Assembly (NCBI RefSeq): GCF_031143425.1
Contig: NC_090440.1
Span: 1,268,877,123 to 1,268,941,122 of the forward strand
DNA from: Pleurodeles waltl
Lineage: Eukaryota > Chordata > Amphibia > Caudata > Salamandridae
Direction: 5' to 3'
DNA: 64,000 nucleotides
In this document: one piece after another, positions 12,131 through 25,635 of the stretch
Position numbering within the stretch: position 1 is the stretch's first letter
How the letters are laid out: every line of letters begins with the position of its first letter
The notes under the pieces: model-generated
What the model saw: only the letters and a program-made list of their open reading frames with translations
Told to the model about the DNA's origin: nothing
Database searches by the model: none
Made by a program: the position numbers and the translations under genes

Positions 12131-12490
12131 AGATCCAGATATTGGTAATGATGGCTGTTGAGGAAAGAAAATGCTCTAACAAGGAGACGATTACACAGAG
12201 CAGGATAATATCTGCGAGGAGCTGTCTCTCTCCCTTCAGTTCTATCCACCAGAACTGCAGAACATTGTTGAAAGAGCTGTTGCAAATGCAATGCAGCACC
12301 ATGCTTTTACTCTTTCAGTGCCTGGGCATACTTCTCAGGAAAGTGATGAAGCACTTGACGAGGATGGGAAGAGAAGCAGATATGTACTGGGCCCAGACTT
12401 TGCTACCCTTTTGGAGCACCTCCATAAGAACTTGTGTTTTCAACTTCCTGCTATGATTGAGGGCCGAGAAGACTTTTGTGCCTGGTTTTA
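12131..12490 (+). other. unrecognised ORF remnant
   Basis: An open plus-strand stretch of about 90 residues ends at a TAG at 12489. It contains an amphipathic, coding-like run (PPELQNIVERAVANAMQ ... PDFATLLEHLHKNLCF). Upstream, 11314-11631 and 11772-12089 hold shorter open stretches. I recognise no domain. A retroelement Gag-like origin is possible, but nothing visible proves it. Confidence 0.25.
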
Positions 12491-12499
12491 GTCTCACAA

Positions 12500-15400
12500 T
12501 TCTACTTCCCTGAAGTTACATGTTGCTATTCTCAGCAATATTTAAGAAACAGTGGGATATTGACAAATCTTCTTTTCCACTATCTAAAAGGTACCATCTA
12601 CCGGCATTTGAACCTGAGGTTTCCTGTCAAATGTTGAATTCTCTGCTGGCAAACTGCACTTTACAGTGCCCCTGGCTTTTGAGTATTCTTCAACAGTGGA
12701 GACTACTGATAATAAAGTAGCCCTGCCTCACATGAAGGATGTTTCTGTATCACACGCTATATACTGAGGCATATGCCACATACACTATTCAGCCCCTTCT
12801 TAGGTATTTTCCCTAGTGGGGGAACAGGTTTGATCAGGCATCACATTTGATTAACTATTGGCCCCTGACTTAGAGGGTCACTCTTTGGGAAATTTCAATG
12901 GAAATTGGATTCTGCCCCATAATCCTGCTTCTTCATCTTCCTATTCTCGCACTATGCTGTGGACCTTAGTTGGAGACTTTAACTAAAATGACTGTAGCAG
13001 ATCATAAGATAAGGTGGCCTTCCCACATGGGTCTTCCTAGAGATTGGGCATTTTTTGTTCTTAGGTGTTGTGGTCAGCTGCTTTCTCAGGATCGATAGCC
13101 TTTCCCTGAAAAGGATAGCTGGGGACCTTGTATTCTCAAAGAAAAAGCCCCGTCTCTAAAGTTAATGTGTGTCTGGGACCAGGGGGAATGGGCATACTAA
13201 CAGTTGCTTCTATTTTGCTTAGACAAATGCTTTCGGTTCTGATCCCCAATGAACAATAATGACTTAAACAAATTAATTTAATAAATTTATTTCCTTGATT
13301 TTGACATAATTTCATCCATAAATATCAAAGATTATGTATCATAACATTTCTCTGAATATTGTTTCTCTATAAACTTATTTACAGAACGAATTATACAACA
13401 TATAATAAACAAACAAAAATAATGAAAGTGCAGAACAAAATCAACATCAAAACCCTTCACTGTTCACTCACCCCTACTCACATACAAACAGCATACCCTC
13501 TCATACTCACCATTCATATTCCATCCCAGCCATACTACACATACAAAACATAATACAACGGGAAAGACAGTGTTGATTTTCAGCCGTTTTACTGTTGTGA
13601 GCAGGAATCCCTCCAAACATCGGACAAGGCACGAATAGGTGTGAAAGGAATTAACACACTACAATGTAACAACTTCTAAGTGGTGACAGAAGGGGGTCTA
13701 TCCTGAGAAACCAGCTGTTCCATTTAGGATTCCTCTGGAAGGATGATGGGTTCACTTCGTGAATGACTGTCTCAGACTAAAGGTACAGCATGAAGTTCAA
13801 GAGATGTCCTCTTCAAAAATGTTTGAGGGCACGTACCATGCCTCATTCTCCATTAGCACAATCTTTAATGGATTGCAAATCCATTTGGTAGTTTGTGGTG
13901 GATGGTGAAAAATATGGAATGCATTCCATCCTGTTTTTTTGGGGGAAATCGCAAAAGAGGAATATCACCCATTATGTACCTCATTCACTTAATTCCAGTC
14001 ATCATTAGTTGCTGAGGTTTGCTGTAGGGGAGTCTCACCACCAATTCTAAGGGCTTCCCTTCGAGCTGGATTTAGCCTATATAAAAACCTTGTATCTTTA
14101 CGTAGGTTTCAGGATATTAAGGCTGTTAAAGTAGTTCCTTATCTTACAGGACTGGTTGATTGCAGCTTCCTTTTCCAAGGCTCAGGAAGATGCCAGATTC
14201 TTAGGCAGCTCTTCAGGGGTGCTTCTTAGCCAACACTGCCAAATCCCATCTGCTCACATTTCTCTGGATCTGGTGGCTCCGGTGGTGTTTACAGCATAGC
14301 CTTTTTAACGTTTCTGTCGGTGGTGTATCTGCCGGGGATAGAGAATGAGTTTGCTGAATTTGAGAGTTGTTAATTCCTCTCCAATGATCACTTGTATCTG
14401 GTAATTCTTGAAAGGTTAATTTATCTCTTCAATAAATTTGTCTTCGTGGAACTTTACCATCTTATGTCAAACATTGGAATACATTTACATGTCAGTGTTC
14501 TTCTCAAGGTTTGCATGCTCTGCACTTCGGAATCCTTGCCTTTGAGGTTTTATGTCCTGCTCCACCTGTTCATTCAAAGGTCTCTTCCACACTCAATATT
14601 TCTCAGAAGTTGATGCTGCCTGTGTTCTGTCACAATTCTCTTTATTTTCTTTGTTTCACTGTTATAATGCCCACAGGGCTGCTTCTGTTTACTTGGAATG
14701 TCTCAGGGCTTGCTCTTTCCTTAGAATGTATGTTCAGATATCAGATGTATCGTTTGTGAAGTTTGGTCCTTCTGGGGAAGGGGTGAAACCATCAGGTGGT
14801 ACTATGAGTCACTGGGTGTGTTTTCTTATCTCCAATGCGTATGCCTCTTTTTGGATCCCCTTCCTGGTCCAATTCTGGGTTGTGTGACTCGGGGTTAGAG
14901 GGGTTTGCGGCTTCCTAACAACATTTTGGTGTATTAGAATGTTTGACATTTGTTGCCCCGCCAAATGGGCTGAACCTGACAATGTTGTCAACCACTAAAA
15001 TGCATCGTACAACACTTCTGTTTTTGGCTCAGGTGATCAAGAATAGGTGAATGCGGAAAGTGCTCAGTAAAGCTGACAGTGTTGCAGATCATCTGGCTCT
15101 CTTGTGATTTCTTCCTGAGATTCCGAATGCTAGGTGTATGCACAAGGGTAAGGACGGAGGCAAGGAAGGCAGACATTACAGTAGACTTTAACACACTGTT
15201 GGAATTCCATATTGTTGTGGTGATGCATAACTGCAATATTACCCTTGCAAATTTAGGCAGGACCACTAGTTACTTGCCCATCTCCCATTAGTCAACAGTG
15301 ATAACTGTTACATGATAATGGCCAATAAATGTATTGCATAATTGGTCCCAATGTTAGTATTTTAGCTAGGAACAAATAAGTAAACCTTAGTTAATAGGGA

Positions 15401-15770
15401 TGATTATGAGTTGGGGATAGCAGGTGGCTGAAATTAATGCTTGCAGCGAGAATCTCTGCACCTAAATCTGGTTATTCCAAGTTATATGGCTTGTATTGGG
15501 GAACAGAATGCCAACCCAATTTTTCCAAGTCAAAAAAAGCAAGCAAGGTCTATTTCATGAAAAACTGTGATTGCTCAGTTCACAGCTGAACTCCTGTTTT
15601 TCTCTGTTTACGTTTCATACATGAAATGCACTAACATGACAGCACAAGTGAGAAACAATGAGCAGAAATTGCTTCTGTATTTTCATATTTTTTTCTGACA
15701 AAAGTTCATGCATTAATTTGGAGTCATTACAAGTTGTATGTGTGAAGGATTGACTTCTAAAATTCAGAAA
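12500..15770. other. no gene seen
   Basis: A long stretch with only short spurious ORFs. 13240-13420 is strongly AT-rich with runs of A and T; 13420-13560 is a CA-rich low-complexity strip. No structured repeat was recognised. Confidence 0.4.
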
Positions 15771-15774
15771 CCAG

Positions 15775-16662
15775 GGGGCATATTTATACTCCGTTTGCGT
15801 CGGAATTGCGTCGTTTTTTTTTACGCAATTCCTACGCAAAACTAACTCCATATTTATACTTTGGCTTTAGACGCGTCTAGTGCCAAAGTCCATGGAGTTA
15901 GCGTCATTTTTTAGCGTGGACACCTACTTTGCGTTAATTATATGCAAGGTAGGCGTTCCCGTCTAAAAAATTGACTCCGCGGCATGTGCGCCGTATTTAC
16001 ACTCCCGGGCAAAATTCACGCCCGGGAGTGGGCGGGTCCAAAAAAATGACGTACGGCCGCTTTTGCGCCGTTTTTTAGCGCCTGTAAAAGGCAGGCGTTA
16101 AGGGACCTGTGGGCTCGGAAGGAGCCCAGAGGTGCCCTCCCATGCCCCCAGGGACACCCCCTGTCACCCTTGCCCACCCCAGGAGGACACCCAAGGCTGG
16201 AGGGACCCATCCCAGGGACATTAAGGTAAGTTCAGGTAAGTGTTTTAAAAAAAAAAAAATTGTGGCATAGGGGGGCCTGATTTGTGCCCCCCTACATGCC
16301 ACTATGCCCAATGACCATGCCCAGGGGACAGAAGTCACCTGGGCATGGCCATTGGGCAAGGGGGCATGACTCCTGTCTTTGCTAAGACAGGAGTCATTTC
16401 TATGGGGGTTGGGAGTCGAAAAAAATGGCGCAAATCGGGTTGAGGCGAAAAATTTGCCTCAGCCTGACTTGCCCCATTTTTTCACTCCCAAGCTCCATAT
16501 CCCCCTACACCGGCGCTGCCTGGTGTACGTCGTTTTTTTCAACGCACACCAGGCAGCGCCGGCGGCTAACGCCGGCTAACGTCATTGTTTAAATACGGCG
16601 CCCGCATGGCGCTTCAGAATGGCGTTAGCGCAGTTTTGCGTCAAAAAGTATAAATATGGGCC
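15775..16662. mobile_element. MITE built of hairpins, Harbinger-like 3-bp TSD
   Basis: The ends are inverted: GGGGCATATTTATACT on the left and, reverse-complemented from the right, GGCCCATATTTATACT. CAG flanks both sides (15772-15774 and 16663-16665), a 3-bp target duplication as in PIF/Harbinger. The 888-bp interior encodes nothing and is mostly separate inverted repeats, for example CTCCCGGG...CCCGGGAG at about 16003-16029, CCAATGACCATGCCCAGG...CCTGGGCATGGCCATTGG near 16307-16356, GACTCCTGTCTT...AAGACAGGAGTC near 16368-16395, and TGCCTGGTGT...ACACCAGGCA near 16516-16556. Confidence 0.75.
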
Positions 16663-16665
16663 CAG

Positions 16666-17935
16666 GTGCCTGGCTCTGCGCCGAGCCAGTGCAGCTCTTC
16701 GAGTAAAATACCTCTATTTTAGGTTGAATAACGGACTCTCTTTTGCTCCCCTTTGCTACCTACTTAGAACAGGGCCTGGTGAGTCATTGCCAGGCATAGA
16801 GAGCGATGGATGCTCTGCACATAAGGCTGCGGGTGTCTGGTGGGGCACTAACTGTGCTGATGCCTGCAGCCTTGCCCCATCCAGCAGTGATTTTCCTGGG
16901 TATGGACCCTCTCCCAGTAAGACCAGGCCAGGTGTTCCCGCTCCCGTCAATTGCAGGCACAGCGGGGCAGTTGCGATCAAGTGTAGCCGTATCCACCCAG
17001 GAATACCGGTCCTCCCAACTTCCAATTGAACCCTTGCAATTTGTCTATCTTTATGCCACTGAAGTACCTTTTTAGACTGCCTATTATAATATACAGAATG
17101 AAAGTACATTTTCTCTTCTTTAGGCAATGATAAAGGATAGATTAGATGAATAAATTACTGAGCTAATGAGGGTCCCTCATTTGCAAGTGGTAGATTGAAT
17201 TCATGTGCTCATCATGCACTGCACTTAACTGGAAGGAATCAAGACTAATGATGTCCTTAATATGTGACTTTTGGTAATAGTATATTGATTAAGAATAATG
17301 TCAAAAACCTTCACAGGTGAATTAAATTAGCTAAGAAAAACACCTCAATGGTCTATTTAAGCAGCAAAGCTGAAATGTAAATTTAGGCGACTTCTGCTGA
17401 GATTGCTGTTTGCAATACATTTAGGTAGTCACTACAATTATTTGAGTGATTGTTCAGGGCATAATAACATTCTATGAACTTAGCATAAAAGAAAGGAAAA
17501 ATTACAGTTACTTTATAGGGAAATAAGACAAAATTAAACAAGGTTGTAATTAAAGTATTGATTTTTTGGTGCACGAATAAAACACAAATACATTTTAATT
17601 AGTGATTAATATACTCTGAGATAACATGGACCAGAATAATCAGAACACTCTAACATGGAATGTGAACTGAGAAAAAACAATTGAACCACTACGAGAGGCT
17701 AATTGAGGAGATTTGCATTTTGTGCTTTGTAACATTTGAAGCCTTCTTTTTTAGTTTCCACCTTCTTCTGTCTGTATTTGTTTTATTTTTTTACACAATG
17801 TGCAATTTGCTGGAGTAGTATAAAAGAGTAACTTCTCGTTTATAGCAAAACAAGATTTTTTCATAAAGAATAGGTGGAACATTTGCTGTGTTTCATCTCT
17901 CATAATTCTGGGGATGGCATCTGTTGCAAAGGGAA
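16666..17935. other. no gene seen
   Basis: Unassigned DNA, AT-rich after 17080, with no supported coding sequence. Confidence 0.4.
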
Positions 17936-17939
17936 AGAT

Positions 17940-19140
17940 CCAGGACAATGCGTCTGGAACCACGCCTGCGTTGTTCACACAAGTTGAATGACACTTGCCT
18001 GAACAACGCAGGCATTTTTCTCTGCCCTAACCACACATGTGCTGAACAACGAACATGCGTGATTAAGGCAGAGAAAAAGGAGCTACATCGGGAGAGGACG
18101 CTGTCAGGTAAGTGGGGCTGGGGCAGGGTTGGGGGTAGTTTTTAGGGGTGGGGGGTGTAGGGGATGGGGCGGTTAGGTTTTTTTTTAAGGGGTGGTGGGT
18201 GGGTACTATGGTTTTTAGGGTGGGGTGGAGGGTTGGGGTTATTTTGTTTTTAGGGGTGGGGGTGGGGGATTGGCTTAATTTTGTATTTAGGGGTGGAGGG
18301 GTTGTTTTTTTAGGGGCAGAGGTTGGGGGAATTTTGTATTTAGGGCAGGTGGGGGGTCGGGCTTTTAGGGGCGGGTGGGGTATCAGTGTAATTTTGTATT
18401 TGAGGGGGTTGGGGTAATTATGCTTTTAGGGCAGGTGGGACGTGGGATTTTAGGGGTGGGGTTGGCATAATTGTGTATTTAGGGCTGATCGGGTGACCGT
18501 TTTTTTAGGTGCAAGGGAGGGGGTAATTTTGTATTTTTTGAGGGTTAGGGGTGGGGATTTAAGGGCCAGGGTGGGATGTTGGGGCAATTTTGTATTCAGG
18601 GCAGGTGGAAGGTCTGGTTTTTAGGGGTGGGGCGTTGGGGTAATTCTGTATTCACGGCCGGTAGGGATCGGGTTTTTAGGGATTGGGTAATTTTGTATTT
18701 AGGGCCGGGGTGGGTTTTAGGGGTGGGGGTCGGGATAATTTTGTATTTAGGGCGGGTGGGGGGTTGGGTTTTTAGGGGTGGGGTGGAGGTGTTGGGGTAA
18801 TTTTGTATTCAGGGCAGGAGGGGGTGGTTAGGTTTTTAGGGGTGGGGGTCGGGGTAATTTTGTTTTTAGGGGTTGGGTAGTTTTATTTTTGGGGAGTGGG
18901 GGTCGGTTTAAGGGCTCAGGGTGGTTGGGGGTATCGGGGTAGTTTTTAAGGGTGGGGGGTTGGGGTACCTCTGTTTTTATGGTGGAGGGGTGGCATGCGA
19001 CAACCACGCATGCCGTTTCCACACATGCCTTTGCAATGAAAAATAGTTGTAAAGGCATGCGTGGAAACTATTCCGACCGCGTTGTTCAGGCATGCGTGGT
19101 TGCCGCATGCATGCTTCCATCATTCAACTGTTGCAACAGA
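17940..19140. repeat. palindrome-flanked repeat element with G-rich core
   Basis: The left flank holds GCCTGCGTTGTTCA...TGAACAACGCAGGC (14-bp arms, about 17966-18014) and an overlapping TTTTTCTCTGCC...GGCAGAGAAAAA hairpin (to about 18080). The right flank (18990-19110) holds nested arms GGCATGCGTGG/CCACGCATGCC and GTTTCCAC...GTGGAAAC. The flanks share the words GTTGTTCAG and CATGCGTG. Between them lies the G-rich minisatellite. No coding sequence. Confidence 0.6.
18110..18990 (+). repeat. G-rich minisatellite
   Basis: About 15 imperfect units of roughly 55-60 bp, alternating TTTTAGGGGTGGGG-type and TAATTTTGTATTTAGGGC-type blocks. All G-runs are on the plus strand, giving strong strand asymmetry and many potential G-quadruplex tracts. 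Confidence 0.8.
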
Positions 19141-19144
19141 ATGT

Positions 19145-20110
19145 AAAGTTATTAATTTTCTCCTTTAGTATAGTTATGTAGCTTATTCTGTACCTTATTT
19201 TTGCCCGTAGGACTCTGAGTCCTGTGAAACTAATAATCAGGTCCACAGTGTGTGCTCTCATCCTAAAATGCTACTAGGAAAATTGATTTCACCTCATTAA
19301 TCCTGTAAGGTCATTGTAGGTGATGCACAAAATGCACCTATGACATGAAAGTTAAATGCCATAGGTAGTCTGAATAATGCATTTACATCAACCAAATGTA
19401 TGGCAAACATAAGTTTTTGCTGGCAGCATCACTGTACTCTGGCAGCAGTATGGTTTCCATGCCCTGCAGTGACAGGTCACTTTGCCATGTCGGAAAAGCC
19501 TTTTTTAAAATATAAACATACATTCTCGTACAGTGTGCTTTGTGAGCTCACAGGGCATGATATTAAAATATAAAATAGGGCACTCCACATATTGGGGTTA
19601 TTGTGCTCTCAGTCCACTAAAGCTATTTCACTAGGTTGACTTTGCTAAACGTCTCCTTGAATTGGCCTAGATGGCTTAGCTAGAATTAAGCACTTTATTG
19701 CCCATCTCTGCCTGGAATAATACTAGAAAAATGCACCAAAGGTTATTCTCTAATAATTTTCAAAATCTGTTTTTATGGTGAAATCAGACTTTTGATACAA
19801 AGCAAGGAAAAGCAAATTTGAAAGAATGTACCTGAGCCAAAAGGAACCTCAAACCAGATTTGCCACTCATACTCGCCATAGCTGGGATACACACCCTTAC
19901 CTGGGTGAGTTAACATCTCTGGTTAGGAGGCCAAAGCCTGCCCCTGGAAAAGGAAATGGATGATAACTGTTGACCACTTAGCACTGATGAACATAAACAG
20001 GTAGCAGAGCAATCAGCAGCTTCATCACAACCTCCTTTGGCTATAGATGCCAAAGAGACTATCTCCTATAGATTGCCGAGATCCTGCATGCTCTAGTCAC
20101 AGTAAGGGAG
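19145..20110. other. no gene seen
   Basis: Unassigned DNA without supported ORFs or clear repeats. Confidence 0.4.
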
Positions 20111-22215
20111 TGTGAGAAATTGGGTTATTATTTGTGTAGGAGAAGAGTACTGCACAAGTAATAGGCCCACAATGATCAATTCAATCTGAACTAAGCATCC
20201 CATTGTAGCACCTGAGTCTCTCAGAGTAACAACGCAGGGCAGTTAAACACCTCTCAGGGGAGGGGGTGTGGACTAATAGTCTACGTAATAATAACACTCA
20301 ATGTATTATTGTTCAGTGTCTGTTCTTTTGAAAAGGAGAAGTATGTGTATTACACACACACACTATAAAATACTGTGCATTAAATTAAAAATAGAAAGTA
20401 TGGCGCTCTGGGTCAGGCTTGAAGAGGGAGGTGGGGCTGGGGCATGCACGCCGGTGGAAACCTCCCACAGCACTGTTTCCCAAGCACTGGAAACACCAGC
20501 TTACTGATCCTCAGGTACTCCCCAAGAGAGGTGGGAAGATCCACCTCCCTCTCCAACATATGGGCAGCATGAAGCATTCCTCCGAGCAGGAAGGGCGGGA
20601 ACCGAGCACTGTGGTCCCACCTCTCCTTATACACTCGGCAATAGGGGGATATTCATCCTCAGGTGAATAAAGGCTCATGCTCTTAGAATAGAGTGAGGAA
20701 CAATAAAACAGTGCACACCACATGCTGCTTTAACTTAGAGCCAGCAAGAGAGGTGAAGCGATTTCCACACTCTGAACGGCATGCTTGCAAAGCACTGAAC
20801 AAAGTGCTCACCATGTGTTAATAAAATAATGAAAGAAGATGGCTTAGTTTGCCTGAACTCAAAGTCCCTTGGCCATTTTTGGCCAGACCAGTCCCAGGAG
20901 AACACCTGGGGGCACCCAGGGTCTGACAGACCAGCATGTAAGGGAAAACAATGGCAGTTCCTTCTGTCAGTCCAAAAGTGCCTTGTGACCCACAGTCAAG
21001 GTGTAGCTGGTAACAGGTCTACAAGCAGAAAATAAATCTGGTGAGTCCTTTATTTCACATAGCTAGAAGTAGGTAGCAGGGCAACAACAGAAGAGCAGTT
21101 CAGATGAGATCTGACAAAGGTTCAGTCCCAGTTCCAAAAGTGCCCTAAAATCATGGGGTCAGAGTCCTTGTACTTATACTCAAAAATGTCCTTTAACAAA
21201 TGGGTGACTTCAAAGGAACCCTTTCAAGTGTAACACAAACCCTTTCAACCCAGCCCTGACTTCAGATATCAGCAGAGGGTAAGTCAGCCCACTGTGCAAT
21301 GGCAGGACACATCCTATTGACATGTGAGGTCTGAACAACCTTCCCGCTCTCTTGCCCAGGATAACTATCAGTATGCAGATTGATGTTGATGCCTCTTCTG
21401 TCCCATACAGCCCCCCCTGTGGTGATGCTGTATGGAAAGTATGCACAAAGTGTAACTGTCACTCTGCTCTAGAAGTGGATTGGAATCAGGCTGCAATACA
21501 TTAGAGTTATAAGCACAGAGAAATGTCTACTTTCTAAAAGTGGCATTTCCAACATAGTAATGTAAATCCAACTATACCAGTAAGTAGAATTTCGCACTAC
21601 CATCCCAAACATGCCAAGCATGCCCACGCTTCTCCTTCCAGATCAGAAATTACAACTTAAGAATATATAAGGGACTTCCCAATACTAACCTACGAGAGGA
21701 GCAGCCCTCACATTAGTGGAAAATGAAATAGGCTGTTTTTCACTACTAGGACACGTAAAACATATAAGTACATGTCCTACCTTTTATACGCTAAGCACCC
21801 TATCTAGGGCCTACCTTCAGAATGATAGGTGTAGGAAAAGGGAAGTTTAGGCCTTGGCAAGTAGTTTGAAATACCAAGTCAATGTGGTTGGAAACTGCAC
21901 ATGCAGGCACTGCATCAGCAGGCCTGAGACAGGTTTGAAAGGCTACTTTTGTAGGTGGTGCAATCTGCGCTGCAGGCCTTTAATTTCCAGGCTCTGGAAA
22001 TGTGGTATCTCACTTTACAAGGGACTTGCAGGTACCTTAAATATGGTATAGGTGTAAGCTAATCATACCAAACTTATGGGGAGAGAGTGCATGCGCCTTA
22101 GCACCGATTAGCAATGGTAATGTGACCAGAGTCCTAAAGCCAACTAAAAGAGTGTCAGGAAAATCAGATGAGGGAGGCAAAAAGGTTGGAGATAACCCTG
22201 CAGAAAGGCCCAATT
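20111..22215 (+). repeat. large LTR (solo or partial), plus strand
   Basis: It begins TGTGAGAAATTGGG. Landmarks shared with the inverted fragments at 9700-10640 and with an LTR class I remember from newts include TTTCTAAAAGTGGCATTTCC at about 21533, the GGACACGTAAAA-type block at about 21750, and the terminal ACCCTGCAGAAAGGCCC at about 22195. It has no coding content, and no internal retroelement region is attached to it. The 3' boundary is approximate. Confidence 0.6.
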
Positions 22216-23020
22216 CCATAAAGCCCCTTCATCAGTATAAATAAGACAGGCCTATTGGCTTTGTCAAGTGGTCACCACCCTAAAAAACCCTTGTTAATAT
22301 CACCACTAACACCAATGGCAATATAGTCATTGACAGTAAAGCTTTCACAAACATGTATCAGAATCTTTAATGTACACACTCAGACCACATAATGTATCCA
22401 TAGCTGCCCACTAAGGGTTCTCTCAGTCCGAAGCTAAAGAGCATAGAACTCCAGCTCCAAGACAATTTAAAACCGTATTACCATCTCCTGGGGTTATGTC
22501 CCCATGGCCCTTGAAAACATAGGATGACTTTGATGAGTTTATTGCCTTGTGGTTGCTGTTCTTTTAGTGGCCTGCAAAGCACTCCATTAGCCCTGTTGGT
22601 GGTACTCCTGCCATGTTTAGGGGCACTGCAAGAAAAAAATATTTGCAAACAAATCCCACAAAGCAGTGAATAATTATTTAGTGGCTTCTTCAGAAACAGG
22701 AAGCTGCAATCATTTTACTTTCTGATTTTTTATTTTGGATGCCCCGGACCCACCAAGGGCACCAGCCTTGGGTAACAAGAGAGCAGCATGGGGGAGTGGT
22801 CTCGTCCCACACTGCCAGCACAGCTCCAGATGTCTGGGCTTCCTCATTTTTTCAGTAGATCTGGGGTGATCAAGTCCAGGTGCAGTGTGACAGCTAATTA
22901 TCAAATGCAGATTTTTCTCACCACCCTTCCTTCCCAGGAACTGGGTCAATCAGTGAGAATATATTTTTTTGTGTGAAGAGTACTTTGCTCGTGCTTGAGA
23001 GCAGAGCATTTTTTCTGCAA
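22216..23020. other. no gene seen
   Basis: Unassigned DNA; no supported coding sequence. Confidence 0.35.
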
Positions 23021-23034
23021 CCCTAATGAGAAAA

Positions 23035-23228
23035 TGCCCCCTTTGCATACATTATTCCTGGTGCAGGCATAACGTAGCAGAAAGGGTTACAAAGTGGCTC
23101 CATGCATGCACTGCGCCACATTGCAAAGTTGACACAGAGATTTCGGCGTCGTTGAGCCATATTAGTGCAAAAAGAATTACGCTAATGTAGCCCAAGGAGG
23201 CGCTGTGGGGCTCTTAAATCTGCCCCTA
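23035..23228 (-). mobile_element. MITE fragment (GGGGCAGATTTAAG family)
   Basis: The right end reads CTTAAATCTGCCCC, the inverted form of the left end of the element at 60184. The interior shares GGTTACAAAGTGGC and TGCATGCACTG-type words with 60550-60600. The left half is missing. Confidence 0.6.
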
Positions 23229-25635
23229 AATATCAGCTGAGCTGGGGAAACGTGACAATTCGTGACATCTTATAAGATGTATGTGTATGTTATTGGAACC
23301 TGCAAAACCAAACTTGACATGCATGTTTTACCCCAATTTGAAACATTTCTGGACTGCTTGTGCATCGGTGGAGTGACACTGCATTTTAAGGCACACTTCA
23401 CCTATATGTATAATAATACTGTGAAAGAACTGCAGATTTTCCCTTAAACCCTACTTGCCGATCCATACCAACCAACATATATCTTTTGTAGGACTCCCAA
23501 TATTCTACTTTTACTGATTTCTGTAGATAAACACAAACAGAACCAATGTGTTTGTTGTATGTATGTATTTTGTTAAAGCAGAAGAGTACAGAAAATTGGG
23601 CTTCTTCTGAATAACTTCCTATACAGTCATTCATAAATTCCAGGTCAACGAATGAGGAGACTGAAAGCCTGGCTTATTATAAAAACGTGGTGAGATTTCC
23701 TTAAAAAATCCATATTTCTGCATGTATTTATAGCATAATGCTAATATTCTATTTTGTCTATATTATTTTTTCAGTTTTTGCTGCTTAATGTGCTAAAACT
23801 AAACAGTCAACAAAGAATGACTACACATTTGTTTAAATAAATGTGGAAATATACAAGCCACAATTTCATGTATTCACAAAAAATGAGGATAATAACCTAT
23901 AAGATTGCATAAAAATAAATATGGATAAATTCGGACAGGAATGTTAATGAAATCGGGAGCCCTAACTATAAGTCCAAACCCAGTTCAGCACCTACCCTTT
24001 TGCATCAATCATTCTGTGTGCATTAGCAGGCTGCACACAAAAGTAGTCTCACACACCAGTCTGCACATGTGCCCACATGTTTTCGAGCCAGCCAAGTGAC
24101 TCTTACATCTTAGAAGGCGGACTCTGGTGGGATAGAGTTTCAATCCAGTTACCATAAATTAACCATGTCTGAGACTCAGAAAGTGAGACTCAGCCACAGT
24201 AAAGTTTGAAAATTTTTAATTGTGCTGGAGCAATCGAGTAATTTTGGTAATTCTGCCTTACTCTTTTGACTTGAAATTATCAAAAATTACAAGATTACAC
24301 TGATTTGCCTTATTATGAGCAATTTGTCACAAAAGGTCTACCACAGAAGCCTAGGAACAACAAACTTATTGCTGCTGTTGTTTGTGTTCTGTTGCATTTA
24401 GCACTATTTGGGCAAAATACATCCTCTGGTTCTTTTTGGATGTGAGGGTACATTTTAAGCTAAGTACAAATGCTTGGTTACACTTCTCAAGAAATTCTGT
24501 GTAATGTTGCACATATTTTGCTGTAATTTTCCATAATTACACTGCAGCAAGTCAGAGCGTTAAGCCCACCTGTACCAATAAAACGAAAACAGATGATTGA
24601 AAGGGAAAAATACTAATGTTCTAAATAGGCAGAACCCCAGCGAAAGAACCAGTTATGATCCTGTCAGGAGGTGGAGGAGAACACAACTCAAAAGGTGAGT
24701 GTCTCAGAGCTAAAGACAGATGGATTATGCCATCTTGAAATAGGGGCTCCTGGGAAACTTTACAATAGGCACAGACAAAGTACTGTAAAATGAGGAGGGG
24801 AAATGTAGAAAAATAGTTAGGATTGAGTGGTAGAGTTGCTCAAGTTACAGCAACTTCATAAGATAAAAGGTGGCATCTCAACCACCACCTAGTCAGAACA
24901 TTGCCAGACCTGGGAAGAGTCATTTGAAGATGAAAGCTGTACTTGTGCTTGAAGAAGACTCTTGACTCCTTCTGGAAGAGGCCTCACACAAGGACTCAAG
25001 AACTTCTGAATCCTACTAGCATCCAGGATTTGGAACTGCTCTCTTAAAATTTGTTGGTACTGCTTGAAAGAGACACTTTTCTGGGGATTGTCTACTGTTT
25101 TTGGAATAGTTACCAGTGGTTGAGCAGAAATTGTATTAGAACCACGTTTTGATCAAGCTGAGTTGACAAATTGCGTTAGTAGGGGTACCCCCTCTCTCAA
25201 ATGATTAACTCTGTTCCTGACATGATAGTTTCAGTCGATAATTGAAAATTAGAGGGGAATAATCAAATAAGTACTCAATTGAGTAAGAAATACATTTGGG
25301 ATCTACTAGTAAATGTTGCAAATTGATAATGGTGACCAGCTGGCATGGATAGGCTTCTTTTTGGCTTGGTCACAATGCAACTAGATTAAAATAAGTATCA
25401 GCTACCATGTATATTGAAATAGATGTGACAATCTGGACCATAAGCTGGAAAATGGTGGTCTTTAAGTGACAACACGGTATGTCATTAGTGGACCCAATGG
25501 TGGACCCAAGAATGTAATGCAGAAATATTATTTACTGAAAACAAATAAATGTTAGTAGTAAATAGATAAATGTATATCAAAGCAAACCTTACCATAATGA
25601 CACAATGAAAATAAGATTTGAGCGCTGCTCCACAC
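23229..25635. other. no gene seen
   Basis: AT-rich, unassigned. A short stretch at 24110-24160 ends in GTTTCAATCC, faintly like a tRNA B box, but no A box was found, so I do not call a SINE. Confidence 0.35.

Noticed and set aside
18148..18800. Gly/Val/Trp-rich ORFs
   Set aside because: Artefact of the G-rich minisatellite.
24110..24160. tRNA-derived SINE
   Set aside because: Only a faint B-box-like word; no A box, no tail, no second copy in the window.
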